A stretch of DNA of 64,000 nucleotides from Charina bottae (GCA_023362775.1 JALMGJ010000001.1:62664501-62728500), one strand, 5' to 3'; shown: positions 45,479 through 57,610, numbered from the stretch's first letter. Notes: generated from the letters alone by a model not told the origin. Made by a program: numbers and translations.

Positions 45479-47446
45479 ACAAACTCGTATGCACAGCAAA
45501 AGGAAAGGTACTGAGAACTAAAATTGTATGCTAATGGAGTTATTCTCACTTCAGCTAGTGCTGGTGTAGTATAAGAAGTGAGATTTCCAGTTAGCTATGC
45601 TGCAGCAAAGTCCACAGAGTACCACACACCATCTTCCACACTTTACTCAGTTTGCATATTCTGTAAGCTCAAATTTAGAAGAGCCCAAAAAGGAGACAGA
45701 GCCAATCATTTGCATGCCACAATAATTATTTAAAAGAAAGTATCAATATCATCACCTGGTAGATCTGCACAACTTGTTAGATATATTGGGGTGGTCAGAT
45801 CAGTCTATTTCATTTATGAATCACATTTTCAAAGACTAAGTTCCTCAAATATCTCTATACTTGTACTGTGTTTATACCCAATAATTTAACTGTCTACTAC
45901 CCACTCACCAAATCAGAAATAAACAACTTATGGCCCCAGCATCTCTTGTGGCTGCTAAGTGTCTTGATTATGGCCCCCAGACCTACTGCAAATTGCCACT
46001 GAATTGTAATGTAAGAGAAGGGGGAAAGTATAAAACACACAGGGAATGCTCATATTAAATGTATTAATTGAACTGAATTGAACTGAATTGGATTGGATTT
46101 AATGTAAATTCAAGTCAATGAAATTTCATTTTTTGTTCTAGCCCTCCCATCATCTCATTTTAATGCCAGGACGTGTCCTTACAAAAGTTGTACACCGCTG
46201 CCTTAACTTTAACACACCCTCTAAATTCTCCTTCTATTCCCTTTGATTAGGAATAAAAATCTGTCTACAGGCAGTAATGGGCCAGGGAGCTCTTTGTGGC
46301 CCACCTAATAAATTGGTGGAATTAATAGCACCTATTTGGGCTTTGAATCCAATGGTCAAGTTTCAGTAAGTCATATATTATCCATTTAACTAAGTGTAGT
46401 TGGAAACCTGAAATTGCCACCTATTCAGAACTACAAAGGTGTTTGTGTGTGTGAGTGCATGCATGATAAACATCTGGCAGGCCAGAGTATATGTATCATG
46501 GCTTGTTTCTTTCTTAGGTTAAGCAGTTCTGAGCTACTGTAATGGTTAGGTTGGGGTTAGGGCATTTTGATCAAGAGTGAGATCAGTTCAGTAGTTACTC
46601 AACAAGATGTTAGCAATGAAACTCTTGGAAGACATTAATTGTAAATGACTCTTTAAAAATACTTCAGCAAGACATCTTTCGGCATGGAGGTATGGATGCT
46701 GAAGTGATTGATACCATTCCACAAGAACAGGGATCTCTCACATTAATATCCCTCCATGAAATTTATGAGAGCTCCTTGCCAAGCCAGGTAGCCATAAAAT
46801 ATTAATCAAATGTATGTGCATGTTGTTGTAATGTATACATAAAGAACCAAAGAGCATTAAGATTCCAATGGGGCCATTAAGAGGGCCATAAAAAGAAATG
46901 TCAAAAGAGAGACACTGTCAAGCTTGTCAGAATCCAGAGCTTCATTTACCTTAACATTTATCCTTATGTATTCTTTTGATACTAGGAAGTTTACTAGATC
47001 CTGAAGAAGATGATCTCATGTAGATGGAAATTTAGCTTTGCATTTCATAATCCTGGGTGGCTAGGGTTGGCAGTCAGATTCATAGGTTTAGGGAGACAGT
47101 GCTGCATAATGGACAGAATGTGGTATTTTGATGATTTATATTCAAATTTGTGCTGTTCTAAAACATAATGTTCACTGTGTGTGTGTGTATGGTCTATCTT
47201 TCAGTCTAACTTGCCTTGCAGAATTGTTTTGAGGGGGAAATGGGATAGTCATGAACACAGCAAACTAAAAAAGAGCAGCATACAAAAACTACATAACTGA
47301 TTTTTCTTTCTTATACCTCAATCTACAGTATGTGAAAGGCAATCACAATGGTCTTCTTGTTTAGTATGCTTAAGATTTACAGGAAATATAAAGAATTAAG
47401 GGCATTTTTGCAAATGTTTCATGGTATACATCACAGCAATCACTGG
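45479..47446. other. Unique non-coding; candidate conserved element at 46785-46985
   Basis: 46785-46985 is unique sequence with CCATAAAATATTAATCAAAT, CCAATGGGGCCATTAAGAGG and GGCCATAAAAAGAAATGTCA (HOX/CDX-like TTTATGG words) and no repeat content; by eye the best conserved-element candidate in the window. A (GAATTGAACT)-type short repeat lies at 46067-46098. No coding signal. Confidence 0.35.
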
Positions 47447-47600
47447 AGAAATAAAAAAGTTCAAAATGGCGGTCACAACCACGTGATCTAAGCCCCACCC
47501 CCTTTTTACATCTGTTGCAACATATTAAAAAAGGGCTGAAGTTTCATTGAGTGGTCACAGCCACCATCTTGATTTTTGTCCCCTTTGTGGATGCCCCAGT
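47447..47600. mobile_element. Palindromic 'AAGATGG' transposon, best GC-rich arms
   Basis: AAGTTCAAAATGGCGGTCAC, CCACGTGATCTAAGCCCCAC on the left; GTGGTCACAGCCACCATCTT, GGATGCCCC on the right. It shows both the YY1-like ATGGCGG word and a CACGTG E-box. Confidence 0.75.
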
Positions 47601-47778
47601 ATGCATGCAGAAAGAATACCATAAAAGCTGTTTCTAAGTAGGAACATTCAGTGCATTTTATTTGTACAGCATCACTTCTTTCCAGGGGGATATAACATGA
47701 AGCCTTGGGACTACTCCAAAGCCCTTCTCTGAGTTCCACAGAGACATCCTTAACCATATTTATCAAGAACTGAAGGGA

Positions 47779-48046
47779 TAATCGAGACCCGAGCGCCACG
47801 TGACGGAGTGAGCTCCCACACTCACCCCAGCTCTTGCCAACCTAGCAATTCGAAAGCATGCAAATGCGAGTAGATAAATAGGTACCACTTCGGTGGGTAG
47901 GTAACAGCGTTCTGCGCGCGTCATGCCGGCCACATGGCCGTGGAAGTGTCTTTGGACAACGCTGGCTCTTCGGCTAAGAAACGGAGATGAGCACCAGCCC
48001 CTAGAGTCGGACACGACTGTACAGGGGAAAACCTTTACCTTTACCT
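47779..48046 (+). mobile_element. Sauria SINE
   Basis: Recognised from GTGAGCTCCCACACTCACCC, CAACCTAGCAATTCGAAAGC, ATGCAAATGCGAGTAGATAA, GTAACAGCGTTCTGCGCGCG, TCATGCCGGCCACATGGCCG, ACGGAGATGAGCACC and AGAGTCGGACACGACTG with (ACCTTT)n. This is the lizard SINE with a Bov-B-derived tail. The tRNA-like first part is eroded (GATAATCGAGACCCG in place of box B). Confidence 0.9.
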
Positions 48047-48482
48047 AAACACAAAATATAGTGCAAACTTTACCATCACTTAAAATTATTAATGAAGCAA
48101 AAAGTGAAATGGGGCTTCAACCAATCAAAAGGGTGTCCATGCTTATTTTATTCCTGGTTGAATTATAGGTAAGCCTCAGCAAAATTAATTGTCCCATTTT
48201 TGCTGTTTCTTTATCCGTGTCCAATGATTTGGTCATCATATGCAACAAGAAAGACCAGCTATCCTGCAGGAAGTGTGGCTCTATTTGGATTTTGTAATTA
48301 TGATCCTGGTCATGGACACTGCTATTGCCAGAATCACTGACTGCAGCATAGATTTAAAAAGTAGAGCCTTTGAGAGGAGCTTGTTTCCCGGTTTGTTTGT
48401 TGGTTTTTCTGTAGTGATTTGCTATTGCCTTCTTCTACAATGTTTTTTTTTCCAAATTCCAAGTCTAGTCTGCAACCATAGC
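48047..48482. other. Non-coding, nothing recognised
   Basis: Unique sequence. Confidence 0.3.
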
Positions 48483-48553
48483 ATTTGTTGGAACCTGTTG
48501 GGGGAGATGGGCGGTGATAAATTTGAATTATAAATAAATATAAATAAATAAAC
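48483..48553 (+). mobile_element. CR1/L3-type LINE tail
   Basis: GGGGGAGATGGGCGGTGATAA, ATTTGAATTATAAATAAATA. Tail only. Confidence 0.65.
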
Positions 48554-48802
48554 TCTCTTGGCTAAATACCAACAAGATCCAAACCTGTTTAGATTTTCAG
48601 CCCAGATAAGTTCGGCCAACTGCTGAAACTGAGGCACTAATTGAGCATCTAAGAAAAGGGAAGTGGGTCAACCTGAAAACCTGAATTGTGAATTGCATCA
48701 TGGGTTGGCACAATTAAGCATCTGTCTATGAAGGTTCTCAGTCATCCAGGTGGAATTGTCTGTAGCTTGAATCATGTCAACTGGATTTCTATTTTCTTAG
48801 TA

Positions 48803-48838
48803 GAAACGTTTCGCTCCTTATCCAAGGAGCTTCTTCAG
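48803..48838 (-). ncRNA. Hammerhead-ribozyme-like core, left arm
   Basis: Minus strand: CTGAAGA, AGCTCCTT-GGAT-AAGGAGC, GAAAC, GTT. Identical core to 49744-49779, in inverted orientation. Confidence 0.6.
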
Positions 48839-49109
48839 TCTGAGCAAAGTTGGTAAGGGAATCCTAAATATGTTCCTAGGTAGCTGTGTGACCTTACACC
48901 TGGGGCTAGGTCATGGTTATATTGAGATGTAATTTTTAAGTCCTTTTATCATCTAAAGGAGGGTCGTTAAAATCACCATGCTGCTGTTGAGCTTCTGAAA
49001 TGGTCTTAATCTTAATTGGGCCTTCACCAAATCTAAATCTACCAGACCTAAAACAGCGACAGATAGGGCTGAGACTCAGAGTAAACGAAAGAACCTGGTC
49101 ATTCCCTAC

Positions 49110-49646
49110 ATGGCTGGCGTGTCTGAAAAGATAAAACGGATATTTGGCAAACACCACATACCTGTATATTTCAAACCCACCAACACACTGAGACAGAGGC
49201 TTGTACACCCCAAAGATCAAACTCCAAAACACAAGAAAAGCAATGTAGTTTATGCAATCCAGTGCAGTGAGGAGTGCTCTGAACTCTACATTGGAGAAAC
49301 CAAACAACCTATGTACAGGAGGATGGCCCAACACAGGAGAAATAACACCACAGGACCAGAGTCAGCAGTTTATCTTCATCTAAAAGAAAAAGGACACTCA
49401 TTTGAGGACATTAATGTTCACATTTTAGACAGAGAAGATAGGTGGTTTGAGAGAGGGGTCAAGGAATCCATTTATGCCAACTTGGAAAATCCTTCCTTGA
49501 ATAGAGGTGGGGGCCTCAGGCACAAACTCTCCCCCATCTTCCTCCCCGTTTTGTCTTCTGTGCCTAGGAAGATTAAGACCATTTCAGAAGCTCAACAGCA
49601 GCATGGTGATTTTAACGACCCTCCATTAGATGATAAAAGGACTTAA
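49110..49646 (+). pseudogene. Penelope GIY-YIG endonuclease (C-terminal part of the polyprotein)
   Basis: A 178-codon open stretch encodes the endonuclease that nicks target DNA for Penelope retrotransposition. GIY-YIG landmarks: 'VVYAIQC' (residues 46-52), 'LYIGET' (59-64), Arg70/Arg71, His76 and Glu119 in 'KESIYANLENPSLNRGGG'. The ATG at 49110 is an internal Met: upstream codons in frame (VIPY) continue the family sequence, so the reverse transcriptase and linker were lost by 5' truncation. The frame runs past the conserved NRGGG into the inverted-repeat arm. All catalytic landmarks are intact, so the insertion is fairly young, but without the reverse transcriptase it is a remnant. Confidence 0.9.
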
Positions 49647-49743
49647 AAATTACATCTCAATATAACCATGACCTAGCCCCAGGTGTAAGGTCACACAGCT
49701 ACCTAGGAACATATTTAGGATTCCCTTACCAACTTTGCTCAGA

Positions 49744-49779
49744 CTGAAGAAGCTCCTTGGATAAGGAGCGAAACGTTTC
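49744..49779 (+). ncRNA. Hammerhead-ribozyme-like core, right arm
   Basis: CTGAAGA, seven-pair stem AGCTCCTT-GGAT-AAGGAGC, GAAAC, then GTT. AGA before the core can pair with TCT after it as a weak stem I. Fits the minimal short-stem-III type I hammerheads of Penelope repeats. Confidence 0.65.
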
Positions 49780-49833
49780 TACTAAGAAAATAGAAATCCA
49801 GTTGACATGATTCAAGCTACAATTAAGCATCTG

Positions 49834-52511
49834 CTAAGAATGGAATCTTATCTGAGGCTTCTTTACCTAGTTTATCTTCTTCCTTGTTCTCAGTAGCCCC
49901 TTGTCCTTCTAAAAATTGAATATGGAGAAGAAGCAAAAGACTCTGTTGACCTAATCTTCATTCTTTGGAGGCTGTGTAGATTTATAAAAGCAAAGAGGAA
50001 CTAGGAGGACCATCTAAGAACTGTTCAAAAACTAAAATTATTTATATATGTGAACAATATAAATGAATGGAGTCAAACACGAATTTTGAACATTTGATTT
50101 TACTTTTTTTCTTTGTGGATGGGAGATGTTTTATTAACATAGTTAAACTAATTTATATATAGTATTTTCAGATTAAGCTTGAGTTAGAAAAACAAAGATT
50201 TTAAAAGCAATATGGGACAGTTAATTTTTACCTTTGCAATGAAAGTCTTCCTTCTTTCTTCTCAGAGGCCTGAAAAGATGTAATTTTTTAGCATCTTCCA
50301 GCTCTATTTCCTGAAAGTTGAATAAATTCATACAATTTCAAGTAGCGTTTGAGAATCTTCATCTTATCAGTTGAGGTACAAAAACCAAATAAAGGAATTG
50401 ACTGAACAGTTGAAGAGGTTCCAAAGTGGGGGCAATTTTCTCTCATGGCCACAGAGTACAATAGAGCTGTAGGCAAGGGTATATATTTGCTTATTAACTC
50501 CTGAAAGAGCCCCAAAGCAGGTCTTTTAAACTGCTTTTCTGGTTCATAATAAAGGTTAGAAACCTAAAACTCTTGACTCATGAGGAGCATTATGGGCTTC
50601 AGGATGGCTGCTACTGTCTATATAGTAGACATTTTATCCCCCAAAGATTAAAGTAATAGAACCTTTTGACTAGCCTTTAAATGGATTAACTTATTATTAA
50701 TCTTCTAGAGGATGCTCTTACTAAATTTTAAGCAGAAGAGAAGATCAAAAGAAATCTGGTTGGTTGCACTTTAGGTCAGATTTCTGAAGAATGTTGAGAG
50801 AATACTTTTGAACAGGCTTCAGTGGGATGAAGAACATTTTTAGTGGGATCAGCAGTTCTAGTTCTAAGGTACATGAACTAGTTTAAGACTAAAGAGTTCT
50901 TAAGAGTTATGATTTGCAAAGGTTCTCATTCAAAGTGCAAAGACGCACCTGTGACATAGGGGTATTTTCAGGGGATTGTAGGTGACTGAGGGCTTATGGC
51001 TTATGGAATCGCCAGGGTCGGATACGACTGAATGGATAATTTGATTCGAGCGCTACTAGGGCCAAAAATTAAATGACTTGGGAAGCTGCATATCATATCT
51101 CTATAAAATCAGACACCTACTAACATTGAATAAATCACCTTAATCCATGGAGCTGCCTTTACTCATGGAAGAAAAACACCTAGAGTAAGCAGCACTGTAT
51201 TTGATGATTAACTTAATTATAATTAATTGAAAATTAATTGAAAAAGCAATGATTGGTTGGGTTCACATTACCTGGTGCCATAATATACGAATTTGCAAAG
51301 CATGCAATTGGTAAACCCACTCATACTAACAGAATTACGGAGGAGCTCCAGGAGATGAAGCAACAGAGAAGACACCTGGAGCACTACGTGAAAGTTGAGG
51401 AATAAGTCCAACCAAATATGGGTCTGAACATATACCATGGTGATAAAAGTGGCAAAACAGCAATATTATCATATACTCCTGGCCAGTGACCCTATTTAAA
51501 GTGACCCAGACTCTTCTGGCTGCAGGGAAGAGTTTGCAGTAGACCTAGAAGATAAAATCTCTCAGGTTTCCTCAAGCTGGACACTAACCAGGCAGATTCT
51601 AGCAAGATGACTGGGGCCGCATCCTGCAAGGGTATCTGAGATATGATTGAGCCTGTTGGTCTTGCTGAAGTGGCAGACATCTCTGTGATATCAACTCTGC
51701 CCCTTGTAGCCTGAGATACCTGCACTTCCTGCTGTCAGGGTTGCCACAGTGCAAGCCCTGCCATGCGTGTTGAATTGTATTTGAGAATGGATGATTAACA
51801 ATGCGTGTCAGTGCAAAGGATTTCAAGAGAAGGGAGGGGAGAACACAGAGAGTGAAATTCCAACAAGACTGGAAGAATGTTTACAGCTGGTCAAGGCCAT
51901 GCACCTGCATTGCATCGCTTGGTACTGAAGAGAAATATGCTGATGGGAGGGGGAGCATGGCTGGATGGGAAAAGTACTGGACAATGCATCATCAAGGGAG
52001 GAGTGACACGCAGGTGGGGGGAAGAGTGAGGTTTGACTGTTCGGCGGGAATTGAGTCATTCTGGTCTTTAGATATGTTCTGAATTGTAATGCTTTCAATA
52101 AAGCTTTCTACTATACTCTAAATGGAGTGTACTGAGGAATGCTGAATTGGAGGATTAGATCCAGAGACATCACACCTTCTTGGTGAAAGCTCCAGGGAAG
52201 TGATAGGAGGATGGGTTTGGGAGGGGGTGGTGCTTTGTGGGAGGGGTGGTTCCATCTGCCCTGAAGGGAGATATGATGTGTCCCCTCTTCAAAAATCCAT
52301 TACTCAGCAGCCTTCAGTAGCCTTGATCATGGTGTCTGGGAGGGTTAGGAGTCTGCAAGCTACACAGGATCAGACATGATTGGACTAGCATACAAGCTTA
52401 ATACAATAAATAATATATAAATAAATACAGTGCTACCTAGAACTAATAGTAATTCACATTTTCAGCATTAAATAGGACCATATGAAGGCTACCTTTAGGA
52501 AAGGTTAGGAA
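49834..52511. other. Non-coding; one Bov-B-like tail scrap
   Basis: Mostly unique. GGGTCGGATACGACTGAATGG at 51015-51035 resembles the Bov-B/SINE tail. A purine-rich GA stretch lies near 51,830-52,030. No convincing coding frame. Confidence 0.35.
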
Positions 52512-52665
52512 AGGTTTAGGAATTATTTATTAAGAAGATTGTTTTTATTGTGCTGTTTTGTTTTACTGTTTTATTGAATTTTAATTAATGTTTTATTCCT
52601 ATTTTATGTAAACCACCCACAGTCACTCTGAGTGAGATGGGTGGGGAATAAATTTGATATATATA
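52512..52665 (+). mobile_element. CR1/L3-type LINE 3' UTR and tail
   Basis: TTATTTATTAAGAAGATTG, TATGTAAACCACCCACAGTC, GAGTGAGATGGGTGGGGAAT, AAATTTGATATATATAT. CpG-decayed form of the CCGCCCAGAGTC hairpin. Confidence 0.8.
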
Positions 52666-53442
52666 TAAACATAAAGGAGTTCTCAGGATTCCAGAAACCA
52701 AATTTGTCCCCCCAAAAGAGACGGATATTTCATATTCCACAATTGGACAATACTTATGACCGGTCAAATAATCATTATTTGCTTAGTTCTAATAAAGGCA
52801 TTGATTGTGGATTTTGAAATATTTCTAATAAAACAATGCAGCTTGCAGGCTTCATTAACCCTTTCTCTGTTGCATTATGTAGCATGACTAGAAAGTAAAA
52901 ACCTGGGCAGGGGGCAAAGACCTTCAGGTTTTTAATAAGCTGCAAAACTCTAGCTGAAAGTGCAAGAAAAACAATTTAGATGGGCCAACTCATACAGGTC
53001 TCTAGCACTGTGGCTGCAGTAGTTATTATAAAGTCCATTTCATTGCAAATGTAGTCCAAGAGCACAAACTGTTTTTTGTAAATTCAGCTTAGACATTATT
53101 GAAATTGTGCAGTCCAAGAGTGGCATCATTCTTTCCCCACCACCACACAGCGTTTCCTCATTTGTACCTAAGCATGGCACAAATTTGCACTAGCAACATC
53201 TTTTCTGCCTTGCCTTTGTGATGTTTGTTGTATTTCCCCCTTTTTAGAGCCAACAATAGCCTCATGGTATGTAAAACCTGTTACAATTCACTATCCATTA
53301 TATCAGAGGCAAAGTCAAGTAATAAGCAGTGAGGGGCATCAAAGAGTGTTTATTGGCTGTTTCAGGCTGATGCAGACCTGGTCTCCACCAATCCTGTTGG
53401 CCTTGTCTGCCACTATTCTGCTTACAGTATGTCTCCCTAGAG
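52666..53442. other. Non-coding, nothing recognised
   Basis: Unique sequence. Confidence 0.3.
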
Positions 53443-53752
53443 CAGCCTTTCTCAACCTTTTTGACCCTGGAGGAACCCTTGAAATATTTTTCAGGCCTTG
53501 GGGAACCCCTGCACATTCAGGCTCAAATATAGGCCAGAAGTTACAAAAGTATTATATTTGTTTCATGTGTAGGCCTGTATATATGCATTGACAGTGTTCT
53601 TAAACTAAAAACAAAGATTGAAACTTACCTCTTTCATGTGAAGTTGCCCGAATTTGAAATACTTTTAAAAATAAATCATGATCTCCCCAGGAACCCCTAG
53701 TGACCTCTCACGGAACCCTAGGGTTCCACGGAACCCTGGTTGAGAAACCCTG
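53443..53752. mobile_element. hAT non-autonomous transposon (310 bp)
   Basis: Ends CAGCCTTTCTCAACC / GGTTGAGAAACCCTG, flanked by CCCTAGAG (53435-53442) and CCCTAAAG (53753-53760), an 8-bp duplication with one change. Subterminal GGAACCCTTGAAATA and GGAACCCTAGGGTTCC repeats. No coding frame. Confidence 0.92.
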
Positions 53753-53760
53753 CCCTAAAG

Positions 53761-56339
53761 AGCTGGACCTAGCAATGCCTGGAAACTACTTAACAAGGTT
53801 TGAAGTTGCAAACCAATGAAATAGTGTCATGGGATGAAACAGGTCGTGTACCCCAGAAATGGCAAGAAGCAACTCCCTACTCCCTTTCCTCCAGAACAGA
53901 ACAAGAAGAATCTTAAAGTCAGCATTTGTTGCTAATAGAAATAAAGGAAATTTGGGAGCAGGGGTGGAGAGGAGGGACAAATCCTAAATATAGGTGCTGC
54001 CTGTGACTCAGCTTCCCCTGTTACTCAAATCTGACTTTAAAAAAAACTATCCAGCTTGGATTATGACAGAATAGCACATAGAGGACACACACAGAAAGGA
54101 GACGAGTGATGATAGACAAAGTCCTGGAGCCAGACCTACCCCATTCCTGCTGCAGTGCTATGATTGGGGGATGTTCCTCCTACCAGCTGGTGGCATGCTG
54201 AAGACAAAGGGCAGCAGAGCCAGAGACATCAACCAATCACTTTGCTTATCATGACCTATGTATACATAGTCAGGACAGCACAATTTGATGCTGACTCAAA
54301 GCAACTGCAGCAGAAGCAGAATAAGGATCAGCAAAGGGTTCAGCAAAATTCATGCCAGGTTTCTGCTGATGGATGGATGGATGAATAGTTGAAATGCCTC
54401 TCTGTGTGAAACCAGCCATTTGTGTGGTTATTCTGCTCTCCCCTGCTTTTAAGGTTTAGAAATAGAAGATCAATACCTGAAACCAGTCCCATGTTCTATA
54501 TAAACATACAGAAATCACATCATAGTTTTGTAAGTAAAGTGTAAAGGTATTACGTTGTGATGGTTTGTCTTTTCTGAAATGTTTTGTGCCATATCCCTTC
54601 AGTCTCTATCCATCTGTTGTGACAGCATCCATCTTGGCATATCTGAGAAAAGAAATCAGATGAAAAGAAAAGTTTTTTTAATGGATTCTGTACACCCACT
54701 CATGTGAGTTAAAAATTGCTCTCCTCTTGTGGCCTTATGGCAGTATTACATGAAAAGAAGAGGGAAAATAATAAAAATGTTCCAGCACTGAAACTCTTTA
54801 TAGTGACCTGTTGATAGTCAGAGTTCATGTCATTAGCAGTTTATTGGCATCAACAAAAAGCAAACTTTAAGCATAACGATTTACAGTAAAAAAAAAAGGC
54901 TATTTCAGAGGTCTGTCATCATAAGCTTCTTTGTCATAAATCTATTGTATCATGCATTCAATCGTTAAACACCATTAAAAATTCCCTAATACTATACCAA
55001 AAACACACATTTCTTTGCTTCAAAAAATCATCTTAAGAAACTGTACTTATAGATGCTCTGAAATTAATCTCTGGTTTCCCCTTAATCTTATTTTAAATTA
55101 AAGAAGAAGATTTCTATCCCAACACCACCAGATCATCAATAAGTGACATGGATCCAAATGAACCTCTCCAAATAGAGTTAGAGGATTGGATCACTCTGCT
55201 GTTGATTTCTTTACTATTTATTTGCAGGATATTGTTATGATATATAAGGTGTACCTGGAATACTCATATACATTACACACTCAGATACCCATATATTCAC
55301 AGTTATGATGTGATAGCCCTGCAGTGGCACCAAGCAGGGATAAGCAGATGTTTTGCAATTCTCTTAGATGTCCTGAAGCTCTTTCCTGAAACCATGAACC
55401 TAAAACAAACAAACATAATTACTTTCTATGGGCACAAATATACATGCTGTCACTAAAGTAAGATTTCCTATGTAATCCATAAAAAAAAAAACCTGTTCTG
55501 AAGGCAATAATAAGAAAATCATCCTAAAGACAGGCAGATTTGTATTTGTGCCTGGAGGCCGTATTTGTATTGCCATGACTTTCACAAAAGAAATACGGGA
55601 TATTAGAAAAGCAAGAGAAAATTTGAATTATGGAGTGGATATAGCAGTCTAGAAGTCTGTTAAATGGTAGTGGTTGCAGGTTAAATGGTTTTTATGTGCA
55701 TTTCTCAAAGGCTTTGAAGGTGTATAATTTGTACATTTTTCCTTTGTATAAGCCATCCCCTCCCCATCCATATCTGGCACCCTTCAACCATGTTAGAACT
55801 GCATCACCCGGATATCACACAGACAATATATTTGGAAGATATCAAATTTGGGAAGACTGACCTAGAGTCTGCATTATATTTTGTAGACCCACTTTTGATC
55901 TCCAGTGTTATCTCTAGTAGCAAGCATGTTGGTTCAACATTAGGAACAAGCAACTTTTGGTGCCAATTTCTATATTCATCAGTTTTAGTAGATGATGTTC
56001 AATAATTAGTGATTCGGTGCTTCTGGATAGATTTTTTGCCATTGCATTAGGCTGCAGGATATGTGGGCGTCCTACAGTTCTGCGATGCAGCACACTTCTG
56101 CCTATTAGTTTGTAGCCTGCTGTGCTAGGAGCCACACTCTCTGTGTGTTCCTTGGCACTTCAGATGCTGAGAAATATTGTTTCAGTTCTTTGGGAACTAC
56201 AATTTTATCTTTATCCAACCATAATTTCATACAAAGTCTTCAGTCTCATTAGTTCCATAATGTATAGAATAGACATTGATATTTTGGCCTTATTAATACT
56301 AATCAGATGTAAGCACTAAGGTGTCCTGCACATCATCAT
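53761..56339. other. Non-coding, nothing recognised
   Basis: About 2.6 kb AT-rich unique sequence, with (GGAT)n at 54369-54380. No repeat family or gene noted. Confidence 0.35.
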
Positions 56340-57545
56340 TTTTGGATGATCTCTGGTGTGGGCGGGATGGGGGCTGTGCTTCCATCCTTGCCCTACGTGA
56401 CCTCTCAGTGGCTTTCAATACCATCGAGCATGGTATCCTTCTGGATCGGCTCGGAGGATTACGGGTGGGTGGCAGTGTTGTGCTGGCTTGCCTCCTTCCT
56501 TCAGGGCCGATTCCAGTCAGTGTTGATTGGGCAGGAGAGGTCCCGCCCTCAGCCCTACTATGTGGGGTGCCACAGGGTTTGGTGTTTTCTCCTCTCCTTT
56601 TTAACATCTACATGAGGCCACTGGGTGAGCTCATCTGTCACCATGGGGTGAGGTATCATCAGTATGCTGATGATACCCAGTTATATATATCTACCGCAGG
56701 CAAATTGAGCGATGTTATGAATGTCTTATCCCGGTGCCTGGAGGCTGTGAGGGTCTGGATGGGGAACATCAGTCTTCAGATGAACCCTGGCAAGACTGAG
56801 TGGCTCTGGTTTTTGGGGCCCGCTGGTTCCAGGACTATGCCATCTTTGGTGCTGGATGGGGTGGTACTACCCCAGACAGACCCAGTGTGCAATCTGGGGG
56901 TTCTCCTAGACTCACAACTCCTGCTCGAGGAGCAGGTGGCAGTCGTGGCCTGGAGGGCCTTTGCACAGCTTTGTCTTGTGTGCCAGTTGCACCCATTCCT
57001 GGGTCAGCAGGCCCTGCTTACAGTCACTCATGCCCTAGTCATGTCCAGATTGGACTACTGCAATGCGCTCTACATGGGGCTGCCCTTGAAGAGTATCTGG
57101 AAGCTTCAGCTGGTACAGAATGCAGCGGTGTGGGCAGTTATGTGCACTCCTAGAACAGCGCATATTACACCTCTGCTTCATGGTTATTTTTTTAAGAAAA
57201 TGCTTCTGGGTCCAATTCAAGGTGCTGGTTTTAACCTTTAAAGCCCTTCATGGCATGGGACTGGGTTATCTGAGGGATCGCATCTCCCCAGTTACATCAG
57301 CCTGCCCCATCAGGTCTAGCAGAGAAGGCATGCTGAGAGTACCATCAGCTAGGGACATACATTTGGTGGGTCCCAGGTGTCGGGCCTTCTCTGCTGTGGC
57401 GCCTGCCTTGTGGAACATTCTTCCCCCTGATATTAGATTAGCTTCATCCCTTTTGACCTTCCAGAAGTCCCTCCAGACCTGGTTATGTCACCAGGCCTGG
57501 GGCTCCCAGGGAACCGGAAACATGCTTAGATGGCTCCATTACTGA
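56340..57545 (+). pseudogene. CR1/L3 ORF2 reverse transcriptase remnant (frameshifted)
   Basis: Reverse transcriptase that copies LINE RNA at a nicked target. Visible: motif A 'LRDLSVAFNTIEHGILL' (the second acidic position D is N here), motif B 'LLCGVPQGLVFSPLLFNIYM', catalytic 'YADDTQLY' and 'MNPGKTEWLW', then the C-terminal 'DYCNALYMGLPLKSIWKLQLVQNAA'. Two compensating frame changes lie between about 56480 and 56560, where the neighbouring frame carries 'CWLASFLQGRFQSVLIGQ'. A further shift near 57,180 passes the reading to the frame of 57120-57545 ('LHGMGLGYLRDRISPVTSAC', 'LWNILPPDIRLASSLLTF'). Older than the 60-62 kb copy. Confidence 0.9.
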
Positions 57546-57610
57546 ATTAGCTATCTTTATTCTCTCTTGCCTAGGGTTTGTATATTTGCTTTTTAAACAT
57601 ATTTATCTTT

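Larger units (their letters stand above)
48725..49818 (+). mobile_element. Penelope-like element with inverted terminal repeats
   Basis: Flanked by an exact 15-bp duplication ACAATTAAGCATCTG (48710-48724 and 49819-49833). The left 250 bp (about 48763-49012) is an inverted copy of the right end (about 49569-49818), and the coding remnant at 49110-49646 lies between. A 5'-truncated Penelope element carrying a partial inverted terminal repeat is a common outcome of their target-primed insertion. The reverse transcriptase domain is absent. Confidence 0.93.

Noticed and set aside
45308..45549. Tyr/Ile/Ser-rich repeat protein frames on the minus strand
   Set aside because: Translation of the (AAAT)n/(GATA)n microsatellite.
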